Assembly: GCF_921293095.1 (NCBI RefSeq)
Contig: NC_060258.1
Location: forward strand, 1,178,001 to 1,242,000
DNA length: 64,000 nucleotides
DNA from: Ischnura elegans
Taxonomy: Eukaryota; Arthropoda; Insecta; Odonata; Coenagrionidae
Direction: 5' to 3'
Positions 1 to 12,844 of the stretch are shown piece after piece. The notes beneath the pieces were generated by a model, which worked only from the letters and a program-made list of their open reading frames with translations, was not told where the DNA came from and made no database searches. The position numbers were made by a program, and so were the translations under genes. How positions within the stretch are numbered: the first letter of the stretch is position 1; each line of letters begins with the position of its first letter.

Positions 1-2866
1 AATAGCAAATAAGTAGGTTATGTAAGAGTCAACACTTTAGAAATGAGTAGTACCAAGTCTAGCAACACAAGTCACTACGCCTTGTTACATGGCATTGATA
101 ATTAAAACTTACGAATGTGGGATCCAGATTACAAACACCTAGGATTAAGGAACGATAAATGAACTTAAAAGCGACATAGAATGCAGAGAATCCTAAAAAT
201 AACGTACCAGACCACTTTTACTTTCTCGTTACTGTTCTCTCAGCAGGAAACGAGCTATCAGTGCACTCGTGGCAAAATACCCATAATACCACGCAAGTCA
301 AGACTCAAAGCATAGATACGGCGTTACCATGTTGATTGGAAACAATTGCAGTTAGCGCGGCAGTTTGTTTCTAAGCTGGCATGTATGCGGCTATTGTGAC
401 GACAACATATGATGTATCACGTTTTTAAAATACATTTTAAATTAAGTTGGCTGTTTAATTAAAAAGAAATATATTTTGTATTTCGAGAAATTCATAGCCA
501 ACCTTAAAGTAAGCCTATAAGTTCCACTGAATACAATAACATAAATGAAATTTATTTCATAAAATAAAACATTACAGTATTTAGCTAACATAGTGATATA
601 CACTAAAATATTTTTTCGAAGGCAATAGACTCATCAGTTTCGGGAAAAGTATTAAAATAATTTTTAAAAGCTACAATTTGTTATTAAAAAGGATGTCGTT
701 TAATAGGAGACCAAACTATATCTTACGTCACCTTAATTTTCCCTTGCGCCAGGAAATAAGAACAGGATGTAAGAAATAATACTGGATTACAACAGCCATA
801 TTTCATTTTATAATGACGTCAATAAATGTACTTTAAGAAACTCATATTATAACAAGCCTTCAAATAATGTTACCTTCGGTTTGAAAACAATAGTAATTTT
901 TTTCACCTGTAGCCAAAACCAATAGGCAAGATGCTAAAGTCATAGTATCTTAGAAGCCATTTCAGTAATTATGTATGAGTTTGCTGATCGGAAAATTGAT
1001 TAGTTTTTTTACAGGGATTAAAACTTGGGAAAACACCTGGATTCCCAAAAGTGACGTCACAAGCCAAGTGATCATGCATTATCGTCACGGAAGTCGGCCA
1101 GATCTATGTATGGTCACTAAAGATCGGAGGAGGGAACTGCTTCGAGACAAGTTTATGGTCAAGGTCAAGCATTAGTCAATTTCTCAAATAGTTTATTTCA
1201 TTGACTACGCAGGCTTTGATTGCACAAATGTGATGACCCCGTCGAAATTTTTTATGTGAGCGAAAGGCATGAATATTTGCTTGGACAAATGATTTCGGGC
1301 TTGGTTCGAATTGAGGTACGTGGTTTCTTATGTTAATGTTTAATTCTGGTGTATTAAAGGTGTCAGCGTTGTTATTGGAGCAAAGAAATTCCTCGAGTCT
1401 TCGAAAGAAGGGTAAATCAGATCCAATAGAAACAATTTTTTGTCTGGAATTTGAAAGAGATGTAATTATAGTTGACACTGAACATTTTTCATAAACTTGG
1501 TGAGAAGAATGGTCACTCTTTAATGCATCGTAGGTTACCTGAATTTGAGAATACTAATTTCATAAACTTCATTGATTTATCATTGTGGAATCGATGTTTG
1601 TGACGTATCCACATGATGACGGAGGATTGAGTGGTAATTGCTACTTCCCTTGAGTTTTGAAGGAACTCATTTTCATCACAGCTACTCGAACTGAACCATC
1701 CAAACAGTTTTTCAACTATTTCGATTTTCTTCATCGTGAGCATAGCAAATCATACATGATCCGTAAACTGTATTGCACATTCATGCATCTTGTGGCATAG
1801 TAATTACGACTTGAAGTATAATTGTTTTCGTGTGTTCACTATGTTAGTATCCCTTTCTATCAGTGAAATAGTATCCTACGAATCGTAGACTTTCCTTGAA
1901 CATAAAATGCCAGACTTAACAATCCAATACCAATTTGGTGATATTATTTGTTATATATGGTTAATTAATTCGTCATCTTATAATTCTCTGCCAGCCTCTG
2001 GAAAGCCTCAATGAATTCCAGCTAATTTGTGGGCTCAAATGTGCTAATTATAAGAAAAAAAGTGATTACATTCATGTAGTGATATACTTTTCCAAACTAA
2101 ATAAATCAGTTCCTCTGAGTAGTAGAATATGATGTTTGAAAACATAACCGGTAGGAACTTCAAAAGTGTTCCATTAGTGATCAAATTGAAATTCGATAGA
2201 GAATATCAGTTGATTCATCTTGGATATAAAAACATGAAATTTATTTTTTCCGGCGTAGAATTATTCAATACTCTCGAACCAGCTACATTACTGTTTCCTC
2301 TGTCCATTTTTTGTTGTGTGTTCCTATTAAGCAGGGGAAAGTGGGTCAAAACGGACGGGTAAACATTTTTTCATTTAAAACTTGACCCGCTGTGGCTAAT
2401 ATTCTTTTAAATGTGGTTAACAGTAATATTTATGCATATAGGGTGTAGCATATGAATGGAAATGCATTTTATGAAAGTAATTCCATATATTTATGATTTT
2501 TTTCAAACATTGACAAAATGGAGATTTTGCCTCAAAGATGGGACAAAATAGACACCAATTGAAATTGCATTTACAAAACCTTTATTGTACAATTTTGAAA
2601 GATTAATTTTATAAACACACTTTAAAAAGGTGTGATATTTCTAAACATGAAATAGTAAATTAGCTATATGTGAGGCTGGATATTAACTTGTGTACAGTAA
2701 TCACATAGAAATTGTCATCTTCTTCACAATTTGAACACGACTCTCAGCTCACTCTTTGCAGTTCAAACATTGTATCCAATCCACTGTATTCTTGGAACTT
2801 GAATACCACTCATTGAAAAATTTGCAAGCCTACTCGTCTCCTTCATCACAATCATCCCTATCTGCA
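1..2866. other. AT-rich stretch without a supported gene
   Basis: I see no recognised gene, RNA or element here. Short open frames occur on both strands but carry no domain and no splice context I trust. The least AT-rich part is 1176-1743, described separately. Confidence 0.5.
1176..1743 (-). other. Two adjacent unrecognised open frames
   Basis: Two minus-strand open frames of 76 codons (1513-1743) and 100 codons (1176-1478) follow one another. Their composition is less AT-biased than the surroundings and includes residues such as PFFRRLEEFLCSNNN and RSHKKFRRGHHICAIKAC. I do not recognise a family. They may be a decayed transposon or host ORF, or chance. Nothing else supports them, so I do not call a gene. 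Confidence 0.15.
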
Positions 2867-3096
2867 AAGGCCTGTTTACACGATGCATTAACACATACAA
2901 GTTAATGTCTGTCTTCGTGAATGATTTTTGAGGACCGGAACGGAACATGTGAGTGAACCAAATAAGAACAGGTTCTATTTTCTGTGAATGCATTGGTGCA
3001 AGTTGGGTGGTTAATGGTGCATTTGGGTGTTCATTCTCGCGTTCATACATTTAGACAATAACCCGTGCGTACTAATGCATTGCGTAAACCAGCCTT
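2867..3096. mobile_element. Probable 230-bp MITE with 24-bp terminal inverted repeats
   Basis: The left end (2867-2890) begins AAGGCCTGTTTACACGATGC, and the reverse complement of the right end (3073-3096) begins AAGGCTGGTTTACGCAATGC. They agree at 20 of 24 positions. The element has no transposase and is MITE-sized. The TIR start resembles PIF/Harbinger-type ends, but the flanking trinucleotides do not match perfectly, so the superfamily is only a guess. A related partial sequence lies at 35306-35366. Confidence 0.5.
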
Positions 3097-4008
3097 AAGA
3101 TTATCCAACCTCTGTCGGTCCTGCCCCACTCTCCCTTGACGGTTGTGCCCCTCAACACACAGCACAAAAAATGTGCCAATAAAAGTAATCCATAATATCG
3201 TGTATCCATAATCAATTATTCGGCTACACGGGCTTAAAACACAACTAAAAACACTAAGTTATCATATTAACTTACTGTTGGTAAATCAAATCAGCATATA
3301 AGCTGTCGGATCCAAAACAAACTTAAATCGTTCAGAAATAATTACTAATAATAATCCTTAGTAAAACTGTCTAATATTTGAAATATTCACAGAAACTAAA
3401 AAGTGGCCTCTACAAAAAGGAAAAAGAGCTGGATCTGCTGGTAATGGCAGCCACTTCAACTACTTTATATGTAATGTTGCTGCTTGAAAGCAACAACTAC
3501 CAGGTGATTTAAAAGGGCCGGTTTGATCCGCCCTGTTGGTTTTGCTCCATTCTAACCTGCATCATTCTTCTTACGTCAATTCATGCTGATCTTTGCTTAT
3601 ACTTTGGCATTGTGTGAATGAATGAGGTATGACAATGTGACAAGTGTTAAAAACCTGCTGTAGCATTGATGAAAGATAACTTTGAATGATCATTGCTTCA
3701 ATCATTGATTTCGTCTTGAAACAATTTTCCTAGCAAAATATTTTCAAACCCAGTCACACATACCTATATATGCTATTCTTTCAGTCAGCAAAGTAGCCTT
3801 GAATTTTAAGAAATCTTTTAGCGCAACTAAATTAGTGTCTTCGTTTATTACGGTGACTTTTGAGGTGCCATGTAGGTGAAGCCTGTCATGAGTTATTCCA
3901 ATCAATGCAATTTAAATTAAAATTTTACCTCAGAGCCATTCATCTAAAATGCATGTAGGACCCTGTGAAAACTGGCATCAGCACCTTGGCTTTTATTTCA
4001 AAACTTGT
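3097..4008. other. No feature seen
   Basis: AT-rich sequence with no ORF, repeat or RNA that I can support. Confidence 0.5.
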
Positions 4009-4790
4009 GTGTGCAGTATAGCATTTAAATTATTTCTAAATAGGTTGATTTAAATTTTCAAAGAACTTTTTCATCAAGTCATAGACATCTTAGAAACATC
4101 AGAAATGCCCATTGTGAGGAAACATTAATTTTATTTTGTCTATAATGTGGTGATATTTACACGGGAAAGTTGACCATGCCTTTCTTTCTGTTGACAGTGC
4201 CAATTTTTTAATCAAGTTACAGATGTCCAAAAAACATCAAAGATGGCCATATTATGCTACCACTTTGTGACCAAGTGTCATCTATAGATGATGGCAGGCT
4301 TCGCTTGACAAAATTTTCGGATCTGGGCTAAGTTAAAATTTTACTCTTGGGCTAAATGTGTTAAGGGGAAACATCAATTGTATGATGTCCATGATGTGGT
4401 AATATTAATGATGAAACCGGAATGGTAAAAATGTATTTTTTCTACATTGGTTTCTAATTTTTTTTCTAATTAATAATTGGTTCTGTTTAAAGAATTGTGT
4501 GTGCAGTATAACTTTTTTTTTTCTAAATCGGTTAATTTTAATTTTCAAAGAATTTTTATGAAGTTATAGACGTCCAAGAAACATTAAAAATGGCCATTAT
4601 GCAACCACTTGGACACTGAGTGTCATGATGGCTTCGCTTGGTAAAATTTTTGGATCTGATCAAAGTTGAAATTTTTACCTTCGGGCCGAATGTGTTAAGG
4701 GGAAACATCAATTTTATGTGAATTATGTGGTAATATTAATGATGAGACTGGAATGTTAAAAATGTCTTTTCTCTACGTTGGTTTCTAATT
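4009..4790. repeat. Diverged tandem repeat, about 2.5 copies
   Basis: Blocks starting AAGTTACAGATGTCC (4214) and AAGTTATAGACGTCC (4561) continue in parallel for about 290 bp through GGCTTCGCTTG and TGTGTTAAGGGGAAACATC to TTGGTTTCTAA. The offset is about 347 bp. A shorter, more diverged copy begins at about 4009 (GTGTGCAGTATAG, then GTCATAGACATC at about 4079). The two main copies look roughly 80% identical by eye. No coding frame is conserved, so this is non-coding duplication of unknown origin. Confidence 0.7.
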
Positions 4791-6590
4791 TTTTTCTCTA
4801 AATTGCGATACATATTGTTGATTGGGAAGTGCATTTTAAATTATAATTGTTTGAACATTCGAAATGTGTCAATTATGACTAGCTTTTCTTTCCAACCGTG
4901 ATAACTGCTAAAAGTACAAATGATAAGTAGTTGTTACTTATTCAAATGGCAAAGTTACTTTAATTAATGCAAATATTGTTGACTTTGATTATAAATTACT
5001 ATTTAATGTGAAAGTGTTTCACATTCTAGAGGGGATACATCTCAGTAATGCCGTTTACTAAAATTAACAGTATTTGCTTAAATATAATGCAATATCTTAT
5101 CCAAGTGGTGTTGGGCGATATGCTTGGTGCCAGTGTGGGTAAATACCGCCCACACTCTCAATGGTAGGGGTGCTAGGTTGAGGGTAGGAATGATTTAATT
5201 TTAGTTTAGTGATTCTATCGGATTTGGTGGTGAAGGACAAGTACTCGCTGAATGGTACACCTGTTCGTCACTGAGTTTCAGGAGAGGATAGGCAAAAGGA
5301 CAGGGTGATAAATGTAAAAAAAAGTAGGAAGTAGAACAAACTGAGAATACTCAGGCTCTCACCAACCTTGAATGTCGGAAGACCAAACGATGAAGTCTGG
5401 CTCCCAAAATACTGACAATGCGTGACTACCTATCGCCTCCCATCGGTCTAACTACTTCCGGAGCTGGAGGGGTGGCCTTCCTCCCCTCTCCTTCTCCAGG
5501 CCTCCACTGCAGTCTGCTGAAAAGTTAAAAAAAAGAAACATTGGGGCACTAATGGAAGTAATTTATTTTACATTTCAGGATTGCCTCTTCTGTATTGGGA
5601 ATAGGAAAGTCAAGGAAGGAGCGATTACCCATTCCAACCAGATTGCGTAACCTCTTTGGTAAGTAGGAAGTTGGAAATGCATTTAATCTATGCTTTTCCA
5701 TGAAGTATTCATTATTGTGTTGCTGCCTTGCTTTAAAGAAGCATACTTGTCAAGAGAAAGTTTTTATCTAATGAAATGGACAAACAGAGTTTGAACGTAA
5801 TGTATGATAAGAATGGTTGGCAAATATTTCGTGTTTTATTTGCACAAAATGTGTTTTGCTATAGTGTACTTCGTACTAATTCCCAAGTTTACAGACTTAA
5901 TACACTGCTCTGAAACTCTTGTCTTAAATGGAATCTGCATTTTTCTTTTGATTGAGTAATAGTCATATCGCTATGTTTGTGTGTACGAAATAGCTTTTGG
6001 TCACTTGAGGCAGTGTCAGAGGGCAACATTTGTCAGTTCTAATGAGCTGATTATTTTTTGCTTTTGTTTTAAATGGAGTTTTGAACCATAACCTTTGTCA
6101 TGCGGTCCAAGAGACCACTGCGTTTTTTAAATAATGAATGCTTTCAAAATGACAGTTTTGTTGTTCAGTAATTCCTTTATCTTCATATTTCTGTATTCTA
6201 TGGATTTAACAGTCTTGAAAACTAACATGTTTATTCTTTATTTCTGTAAATATCTGACTGAACTCGATTAATGGTCTGTGAGACCACACAACACTCCTGG
6301 CGAATTCATAAAGAAAAGGAAACATGAAATAAGTTCAAATGTTTCCAATTAATCAGCCATTTTAATCTAATATTTATGGCTATAATTTTAAAAATGGTGA
6401 GATGTTGATTATTAAAAACCATATCATTAAGTGTTTTACTCATCAGTTTTTTATTCTGTTTCACAGAACTATTTTAATCTTTTCGTCACCAAAGACGTAA
6501 ATATACATATAGACGTTTCCTGACCTGGGAGACGAAAGCTGTATATTTCCATTTGAGATTTTCCTGACCAAGGGAACGAAAGCCGTATAT
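4791..6590. other. No gene; small hairpin and a GC-richer patch
   Basis: GTGTGGG at 5133-5139 pairs with CCCACAC at 5149-5155 (9-nt loop). The patch at 5380-5515 is unusually GC-rich for the window and contains a CT-rich tract, but I cannot assign it to a family. At about 6510-6590 a 33-bp segment ending CGAAAGC-GTATAT occurs twice, about 56 bp apart. Nothing else is visible. Confidence 0.45.
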
Positions 6591-7335
6591 ACCGTATTTG
6601 CACGAATCTAAGACGAGGTTTTCTTCCCTCACAACTCCTGCAGAAAAGAGGGTTCGTCTTACAATTGGATGCAAAATTCTCGATGCCAATCGGGTTGCAT
6701 AATTTAGTTAGGAAAAAATTATGGGTACCTGAGTTTGCCACCTGATAGGTATACCATGAAAAATCATAGTCAAAAATAGCTGAACGGTAATTTAGCTTAT
6801 TTGATTTTGCGTTTACATAATAAAAAACATTTTCATTTTTAGGCAGCATGCAAAGATTTGGTCCTTGCCGATCAGTCGCTGGGTGCACTTCTGCCGTGTC
6901 CGCGTGATTGCCCGCTTTACCCTGGGTAAGGCTCCATCCAAATAAAAGCTTGATAAACTCACAAAATGTCCGTGTGATTGGTTACAATTAAGGTTACTTT
7001 CCCGCGGCACTGAGCTCCTCCCTATGGTAGTTCTATCTCCTGGGGATATTCAAAATGTGTGCCTGTTGTTATTAGCCGTAAATAACACAGTCATTTCGTC
7101 TCATTTTCATCAAATGATGGCTGTGGGAATAAAGTAATTAAACGTTAAAGCCTCATCACCGTCGCGGAATAAACTGCTACGAAGTTGTTGCATTTTTTCA
7201 GAGCAAGGGTAAGAAGGCAACATAATTTGCCTTTGATTGGAGAGATCGATTCAGTTGTGATTCCGTGCCTTTCAGACTATTACGATGGCAGAGAAAAGAA
7301 GTCAATACACTGCCGCTTTCAAAAGAAAATTTATT
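6591..7335 (+). mobile_element. 5' part of a pogo-like DNA transposon, interrupted
   Basis: The segment opens with ACCGTATTTGCACGAATCTA, which looks like an element terminus. At 7285 it contains an ATG followed by AEKRSQYTAAFKRK. This matches the start of pogo-superfamily transposases with a psq-type helix-turn-helix. After about 17 codons the frame runs straight into the terminal repeat of a different element at 7336, so the transposase is cut off by an insertion. No right end was found. The family assignment rests on that short N-terminus and is inferred. Confidence 0.45.
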
Positions 7336-8640
7336 CAGTGGAACCCCGATCTATCGTTCCGGCATTCATCGTTCGCCAATTCTGGTCCCAAATAAAGTTC
7401 CATATGGACAATGTAATTTTTTCCCGCTTCTACCGTTCCCCGAAGTATCGTTTTCCCACATTGATCATTTGAAGATCAAGATCCCAACAAAAAATTATTC
7501 CCTCATCCATCATTCGACGAAAATGAGATGAAATGATTGCGTGTCATTTATGGCTAATACCAACAGTCAAACATTTTGAATATTCCCCAGGAGATGGAAC
7601 TACCACTGGGAGGAGCTCAGTGCCAGGGGAAAGTAACATGAGCGCATTTCCCAAGATCCATTATCCCCCTCCATTCAGCACTCTTCTCCCACCTCTGACG
7701 CTTTTCTCTTCTCCAAAATCAAACAAAAGGTCCCAGGTCTTGCAGGGATTTTATTACAAAGACCTTAGCTTTGAAAGAAAATATCAAGTTATAGGAGAGT
7801 AATAGAATCTTGTTTCACCCTTCCCTCTTTCTCCCCCACTGACCTTTTTCTGCTTACCTGCTTCGAAGTTCCCCATTTCTGGAGATCAACTGCTTCATGA
7901 GTCACCTATTAGACCAAAAGGTGTCTAAAAATGACTTTCGGGAATTGATATTACACCTTCATTGGATTGAAATATTAGTAATGTGCGTGTAATTTGAAAA
8001 AGACTAAGATCAACCCGACGTATTTCTGACTTCATTTAAGCATTTTACGCAAGAAAGTAAATGTCAAAATATGACGGAGACTTAGCATTCTGGCGAAACT
8101 CGATATCCTTGCAGCTGAGCTTCTCAGAAGTTGATGCGGCATTTTTTTCATGAAACATATATGAAGTTACAAAATTTGATTTATGTTATAAATCTCTATT
8201 GTTACAGTCACAGACGAAGGGATATTTTTCAGGGCATTTGGTTTCTCCCTGCTAGCAATTCGAATTCATTTGCCCTTCTAGCGCAAAAACAAAATGGGCA
8301 TCTGTAGGAAAATATATTTCATGGCGCAGTCATATGGTCATGCTTCACCCTCTGCAGTATGCTCTGCATTCGCCATTTGCGAAAGCATCAGTTCCGAACT
8401 TCACCTCGTACGAGTGGTTCCCTACTTTCCAGGGTGGCTTGACTTCAAACCACCGATTGTTTTCCGCGTGAGTTTTATAAAGTCAGGTTTCATTTTCACT
8501 GGTTTAATTTTATTCGTCTTCTGACCATGGCCCCCCCGAAGAAACTATTGAGAACTTAAAGAGGTGAACTGAAAATAATTGAACATGAAGAAAAGAATCT
8601 GGGCTAGAAGCGCGTGAATATTGCTGAACGCCTTGGGTCA
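7336..8640 (+). mobile_element. Tigger/pogo-like element, left part, truncated
   Basis: The terminus CAGTGGAACCCCGATCTATC at 7336 is of the pogo/Tigger type (CAGT...ATCGTT) and aligns with the complete copy at 52881-54486 over most of the first kilobase. Shared blocks include CCCAAGATCCATTATCCCCC, GCAGTCATATGGTCATGCTT and GAACTTCACCTCGTACGA. It is followed by a remnant transposase start at 8527. Sequence similarity ends at about 8640, where a G-run segment begins, and no right terminal repeat was found. The base pair before the terminus is TT rather than the TA expected for this superfamily. Confidence 0.65.
8527..8640 (+). pseudogene. Remnant transposase N-terminus (CENP-B-type HTH)
   Basis: An ATG at 8527 reads MAPPKK. 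After an in-frame stop, a shifted frame reads GELKIIEHEEKN and then VNIAERLG. This is the usual order of Tigger-type transposases: a basic start, then the first helix of the CENP-B N-terminal helix-turn-helix (LKIIE...). The reading is broken by a stop and a frame change and ends where the element is truncated. The complete-looking copy at 52.9 kb lacks this segment. Confidence 0.5.
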
Positions 8641-9263
8641 TAGGCAGATCTAGGGGGGGGGGGGCATGTGCCCCCGATCCTTAAAAATTATGCAAGTTTT
8701 TTAATACGTTATCATTGCGTTCATTTTGTATTACGAGGTATCCTTGTGCCCTCCCCCGGAAAAAATACTGGATGCTGCCTTGCTTGAGCCCCCCCTTTAT
8801 AGGGCAAATATAATCCTCCACCCTTTTCCCCGAAGCCAACCCATCACGGCATACTTATGCGGTCAGTTTATTGTTAAAGTGTGATTTTAATTTTTTTATT
8901 GTTATTATTCTGGCAAATGTTTGTTCATCAACATATACCTTTCATTTTGCAATCCCTCTAGAACTTTTAAACTAAATTCTACGGTTATTTTTAGGGTTTT
9001 CAGTAATCACCGGGTTATGGAAAGTACACATTATAATAGACGGTTGATTTATCACTGTATGGATTCCGAAATGGCGGATCTGTTCGATATCTTTCCCTTG
9101 TCGGAAATGGGAAATGAATATAATGTGATTTGTTAAATGTATTGTGATAAGGGAGACTTATATCAGGATTGGCGGTAAATTTTGCAGTTACTCACAGATT
9201 CCTGAATTTCTCACCACGGTAAGTGAGATGACTTAATAGTTTTACCCACTTTCACAATTCTGT
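8641..9263. other. No gene; G-run with palindromic CATG core
   Basis: A run of about ten G followed by CATGTGCCCCC lies at about 8653-8680. A similar GGGAGGGCATGTGCCACCCCC occurs at about 16029 with a nearby shared GACGCAATGATTA-like tail. This may be the end of an unclassified dispersed repeat. The rest holds nothing I can support. Confidence 0.35.
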
Positions 9264-9530
9264 TCACTATCAACTCACTTTGAAGAATGCAGCTTATTTG
9301 GATTATACATTTACTTTTTGAATCCAGCGTTATGTTTACGGCATATTGGGAATGGTGCTAATTATATGAAATGGAAGAAAACCTTAGGTCACACTTACAA
9401 GACCTCACGATATTCGGTCAGACATTCGAAACCATTTTCGAGATTTTGTTATTTGAGTACACTTTCATATGAGTTGCTGGGAAAATTGAGTATTACTGCT
9501 TCTTTAAAGTAATTCTGCAGTAAAAATGGA
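9264..9530 (+). repeat. Diverged direct repeat, copy 1
   Basis: This copy aligns colinearly with 10780-11061. Shared landmarks are CTCACTTTGAA-AA-GCAGCT, GTATTGGGAA-GG-CTAATTA and CCATTTTC-AGATTTT-TATTT. It is roughly 70% identical by eye and has no conserved frame. The open frames that overlap it are therefore probably meaningless. Confidence 0.6.
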
Positions 9531-10779
9531 CACACTTGATAGAGAAAGTCTTTTCGAGGGACGTATCCCATACAGCAAAGGGAGAATTTTACTCATTTAT
9601 ACTTGGTCAAAAGTTGGTGTAAGGTATAAGTCAAGAATTCGCCCATTTTTAATTTGGGCCAACTGCCTTGACCCTCATATACAAAAATATGTAGCAAAAT
9701 TTAGTACTGCATATGCTGTAGTCAGCAGTAATCTGTCCAATGAAATCTGCAAATACTCCGGAGTGCCTTCAACTAGCTACTAAGTGGTCTGTTATTTGCT
9801 ACCGAACACAACAGCTTAAGCTGTTACACCACGGTAAACATCATGCACCCGCTTCCTGCCTTGCTCTAGATGCTCCTGTTAAAATTAGGGTCAGGGAAGG
9901 AGCGAGTCATTTTTTGCCAGAAATTCAAAGGGAGTGCACAGAGGCAATGGTGATATTACTTACGCTGCAGTTCTTGGACATTGAATCTGGATGCCTTTTT
10001 GTCTCCAAATTAGCGGGGATGGAATTCACAGGGAGGAGATAAATTTAACTGTGATTTATCTGAAAACACAGTAAGCACTAACCCTCATTACACATTCTCT
10101 TATCTCCCCCAAAGTAAACTCAAATGTCTTGGGGAGCAGCTTTTACATTCAAAAGGCAACAACAAATTATTAAAAGAGACATATAGTATAAGGAACAATT
10201 TAAAGTACATATTGCAATCATCAAATCATGTCAAAAATTATTACCTGAAGAAAAGTAGGATTTAAATGAAATGGATTCATGTTTTATAATAGTCGTTAGC
10301 CATAGTAAGTGAATATGTTACAAGCTAGAAAACGCTAATGTACCTTCTTTTTACTTTGATAGGGTAATGAGTTTCATTCAGAAGGTTTGGGGGGATAGGT
10401 GTGAGAAATGAAGTGTTTCTTAATTTACATTGTGGAGCCACGATATTGGAGAATAAAATATATTTTAATTACATTCAACCATAGCCATTAATATTCAATG
10501 GCCATAATTTCCTCAATTTGCAATTAAAACCATCCCCACAATCTCATAATCTATTATCGCCATCGCCATTAATCTAATCTCGCCATCATTAATTCTACCA
10601 CTTTGACTTTTCTCCTGACTGGTCCGACAAGAAATTCTCGTAGCAAACGTAGCGTCTGTGGACCGGTGCTCCATTGCACTTCCATCAGGAGGGTAGTTAA
10701 GCGAAAGTAGTGTTCTTTGAACCGCACTCCATGGTAACAAAGACGCATTAATAGTCTTATCTACATTCAGAATTCAACT
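9531..10779. other. No supported gene
   Basis: Open frames of 85 codons (9526-9783) and 100 codons (9740-10042) overlap on the plus strand. The second reads moderately protein-like but shows no motif or splice context. The stretch 10430-10740 is ordinary AT-rich sequence with short inverted ATTAAT/ATTATC runs. Confidence 0.4.
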
Positions 10780-11061
10780 TCCTATCACCTCACTCACTTT
10801 GAATAAAGCAGCTCACTTGGATCATATCTTTGACTTCTTAACACAGTGTAATGTTTTCAGGGTATTGGGAAAGGCACTAATTACATAAAATCAAAGACAA
10901 CTTTGGGTCTCACCCATATAAGACTTTGCAATATCCAGCAAGACATTGAAAGTCCACAGAAATCCATTTTCTAGATTTTTTATTTCAGTAGGTTTCTTTT
11001 TGTTTAAAATTCTAGGAAAATAGTGCTTTTGTTTCTTAAAAAAAATGCAATAGTAAAATGG
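10780..11061 (+). repeat. Diverged direct repeat, copy 2
   Basis: Partner of 9264-9530, about 1.5 kb downstream in the same orientation. Either a segmental duplication of this intergenic DNA or two insertions of one repeat family would explain it. Confidence 0.6.
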
Positions 11062-11279
11062 GGACTTATGCATTTTCAGGACATAAATCTCGCCCAATTT
11101 TCTCTGGCAAAATTTGAAGCTAAATTAAACATATTTACGATCAATTATTAGTGAGACTACCTGTCCAACATTTTCTCTATTTTTGCAGTAGCAGAAGTCC
11201 TTCCCAAACGATTTCTTTAAACACGCGTTGTTAGAAAATTGAAATTGCAGCTATCCTCGATAATAGCATGAAAGTATGT

Positions 11280-11475
11280 TATGGATTTTAATACGTTCAC
11301 TGCCACTTCGATCATAATAACCGAAACGTGTACTTCACATTGACACTATTTCGGTTATAATGACTAAAGTATGAGTCGCTTTTTTGGAGTCTCATACCAC
11401 ACCGACGCGACGGTCACATCTACTTCAGTGATGGGTATATGATGTGACCGACATTAGACACACAGCCGAACCTGT
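11280..11475. repeat. Two adjacent hairpins, possible MITE remnant
   Basis: TCATAATAACCGAAA (11312-11326) pairs with TTTCGGTTATAATGA (11349-11363) with one mismatch. CGGTCACATC (11411-11420) pairs perfectly with GATGTGACCG (11441-11450). The left side has TTTTAATACGTTCACTGCC, compatible with a TTAA-flanked piggyBac-type end, but I found no matching right end. Confidence 0.4.
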
Positions 11476-12844
11476 CCAAGGGAATATTTTGTAGTGGTAC
11501 AAAATGGCAATAAGACATTTTTCTTGTTCACTGTATCATGTAAACTCCACTGCTGTCATTTTAAAATTTGTATTGCGAAAATTCATTTTGTTTTCTTTTG
11601 AAATCGTTATTTATTTGCCTCGAAATCTCAATACACCTAGAAAAGGAAAAACATTTCGGCAGGATATTTTCTGCATCAAGTCGTCTTTCTTATTTTCCCA
11701 AAACTTCTGCTATGATTGAGACTTTATTTTGCACTGCTTGTCATTGTAAACTGTAGAAAACATAGAATTTGCCCTTTAGCTTATTACTGTGCAGCTTAAT
11801 ATTAGTTCATTTACATATTTTTGGTAAATCAACATGTTATATCTATTATCCAAATTGCAGAAGTGGGCAAAAAAATCATCTAAACTGAGTTTGCAGTGTC
11901 CATTTGGAATTTGAAACTGTCCTTAAAGATGCCAAAATTCTATAAATATTGAGGTTTGCCACGATATATAATGGTATTTGAAGTAAGCTGTTTTTCACTA
12001 TTGAAGGGAGATAATATGTATGAGGGAGATAAGATGGGAAGCTCAGCATATCCATGAAAGGTGGATATGAAGGTTTTAAAAGAATGTATTCACCATTGTC
12101 AGCATATTCCAAAGTTACGTTGTCAATTTCATAGTCTGATGGTGTAGTATGGTAACATAATATAATAGATGGTATGTGTGTGTGGGGAATACAACCCAGA
12201 GCTTAGGTGACTTTCATTGCTGGGAGGAGAGGAGAGAAGGAAGTGTAGACGAAAACACTGGGTGAGCCAGCTTTCAACAAATAGCACCACGGGGACTGCA
12301 TTCCATGCGACAAACTGAGTGTTTTACTTGAGGTGTCCTCAATAAAGTATCCAAGTAGAGATCACCAATTTTCTGTTGAATCTCAATTGCCAGCTATCTT
12401 CTATCGCATTTTTTTTAAGGATTATGTATAAAATAATTATTTATATATGTCTTTCTCTTTTTTCACTGCCCATTTTCCTATCTTATCAAATCAAAGCATA
12501 GATTTTTGTGTATACCTTTCCTATTTTTGTGCTAACCTGCACTTCCCTTGTTCTTGATTCCTCAGGTTACTAGGTAATCCTTGCGTTCACGCTCCAAACT
12601 GTACATGAAACCATTTTATGTTTTAGTCTGCTGTAGAATTGTTATTTCATCATAAAAATGGTCATTGCATTTGATGACATTTTCTTTAATGGCACTCTGT
12701 GGCAGTTTTACTTTCATTCAGGGTTGTGTATTAAGTGTGATATTCTATGTTTCACAAGTCAAACTTACGTTTGTTTTATTGTTCCAACACTGATATTAAC
12801 AAATTCAAAGGTAATTATTTGATATTAATTCTGTTTCTTTGCAG
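11476..12844. other. Upstream region of the ankyrin-like gene
   Basis: No coding exon was recognised. An acceptor (TTTCTTTGCAG) ends at 12844, so the gene to the right must have at least one non-coding exon upstream, in this stretch or beyond. I cannot place it or its promoter. Confidence 0.4.

Noticed and set aside
5380-5515. GC-rich patch as a tRNA-derived SINE
   Set aside because: No A/B box pair or tRNA fold could be read.
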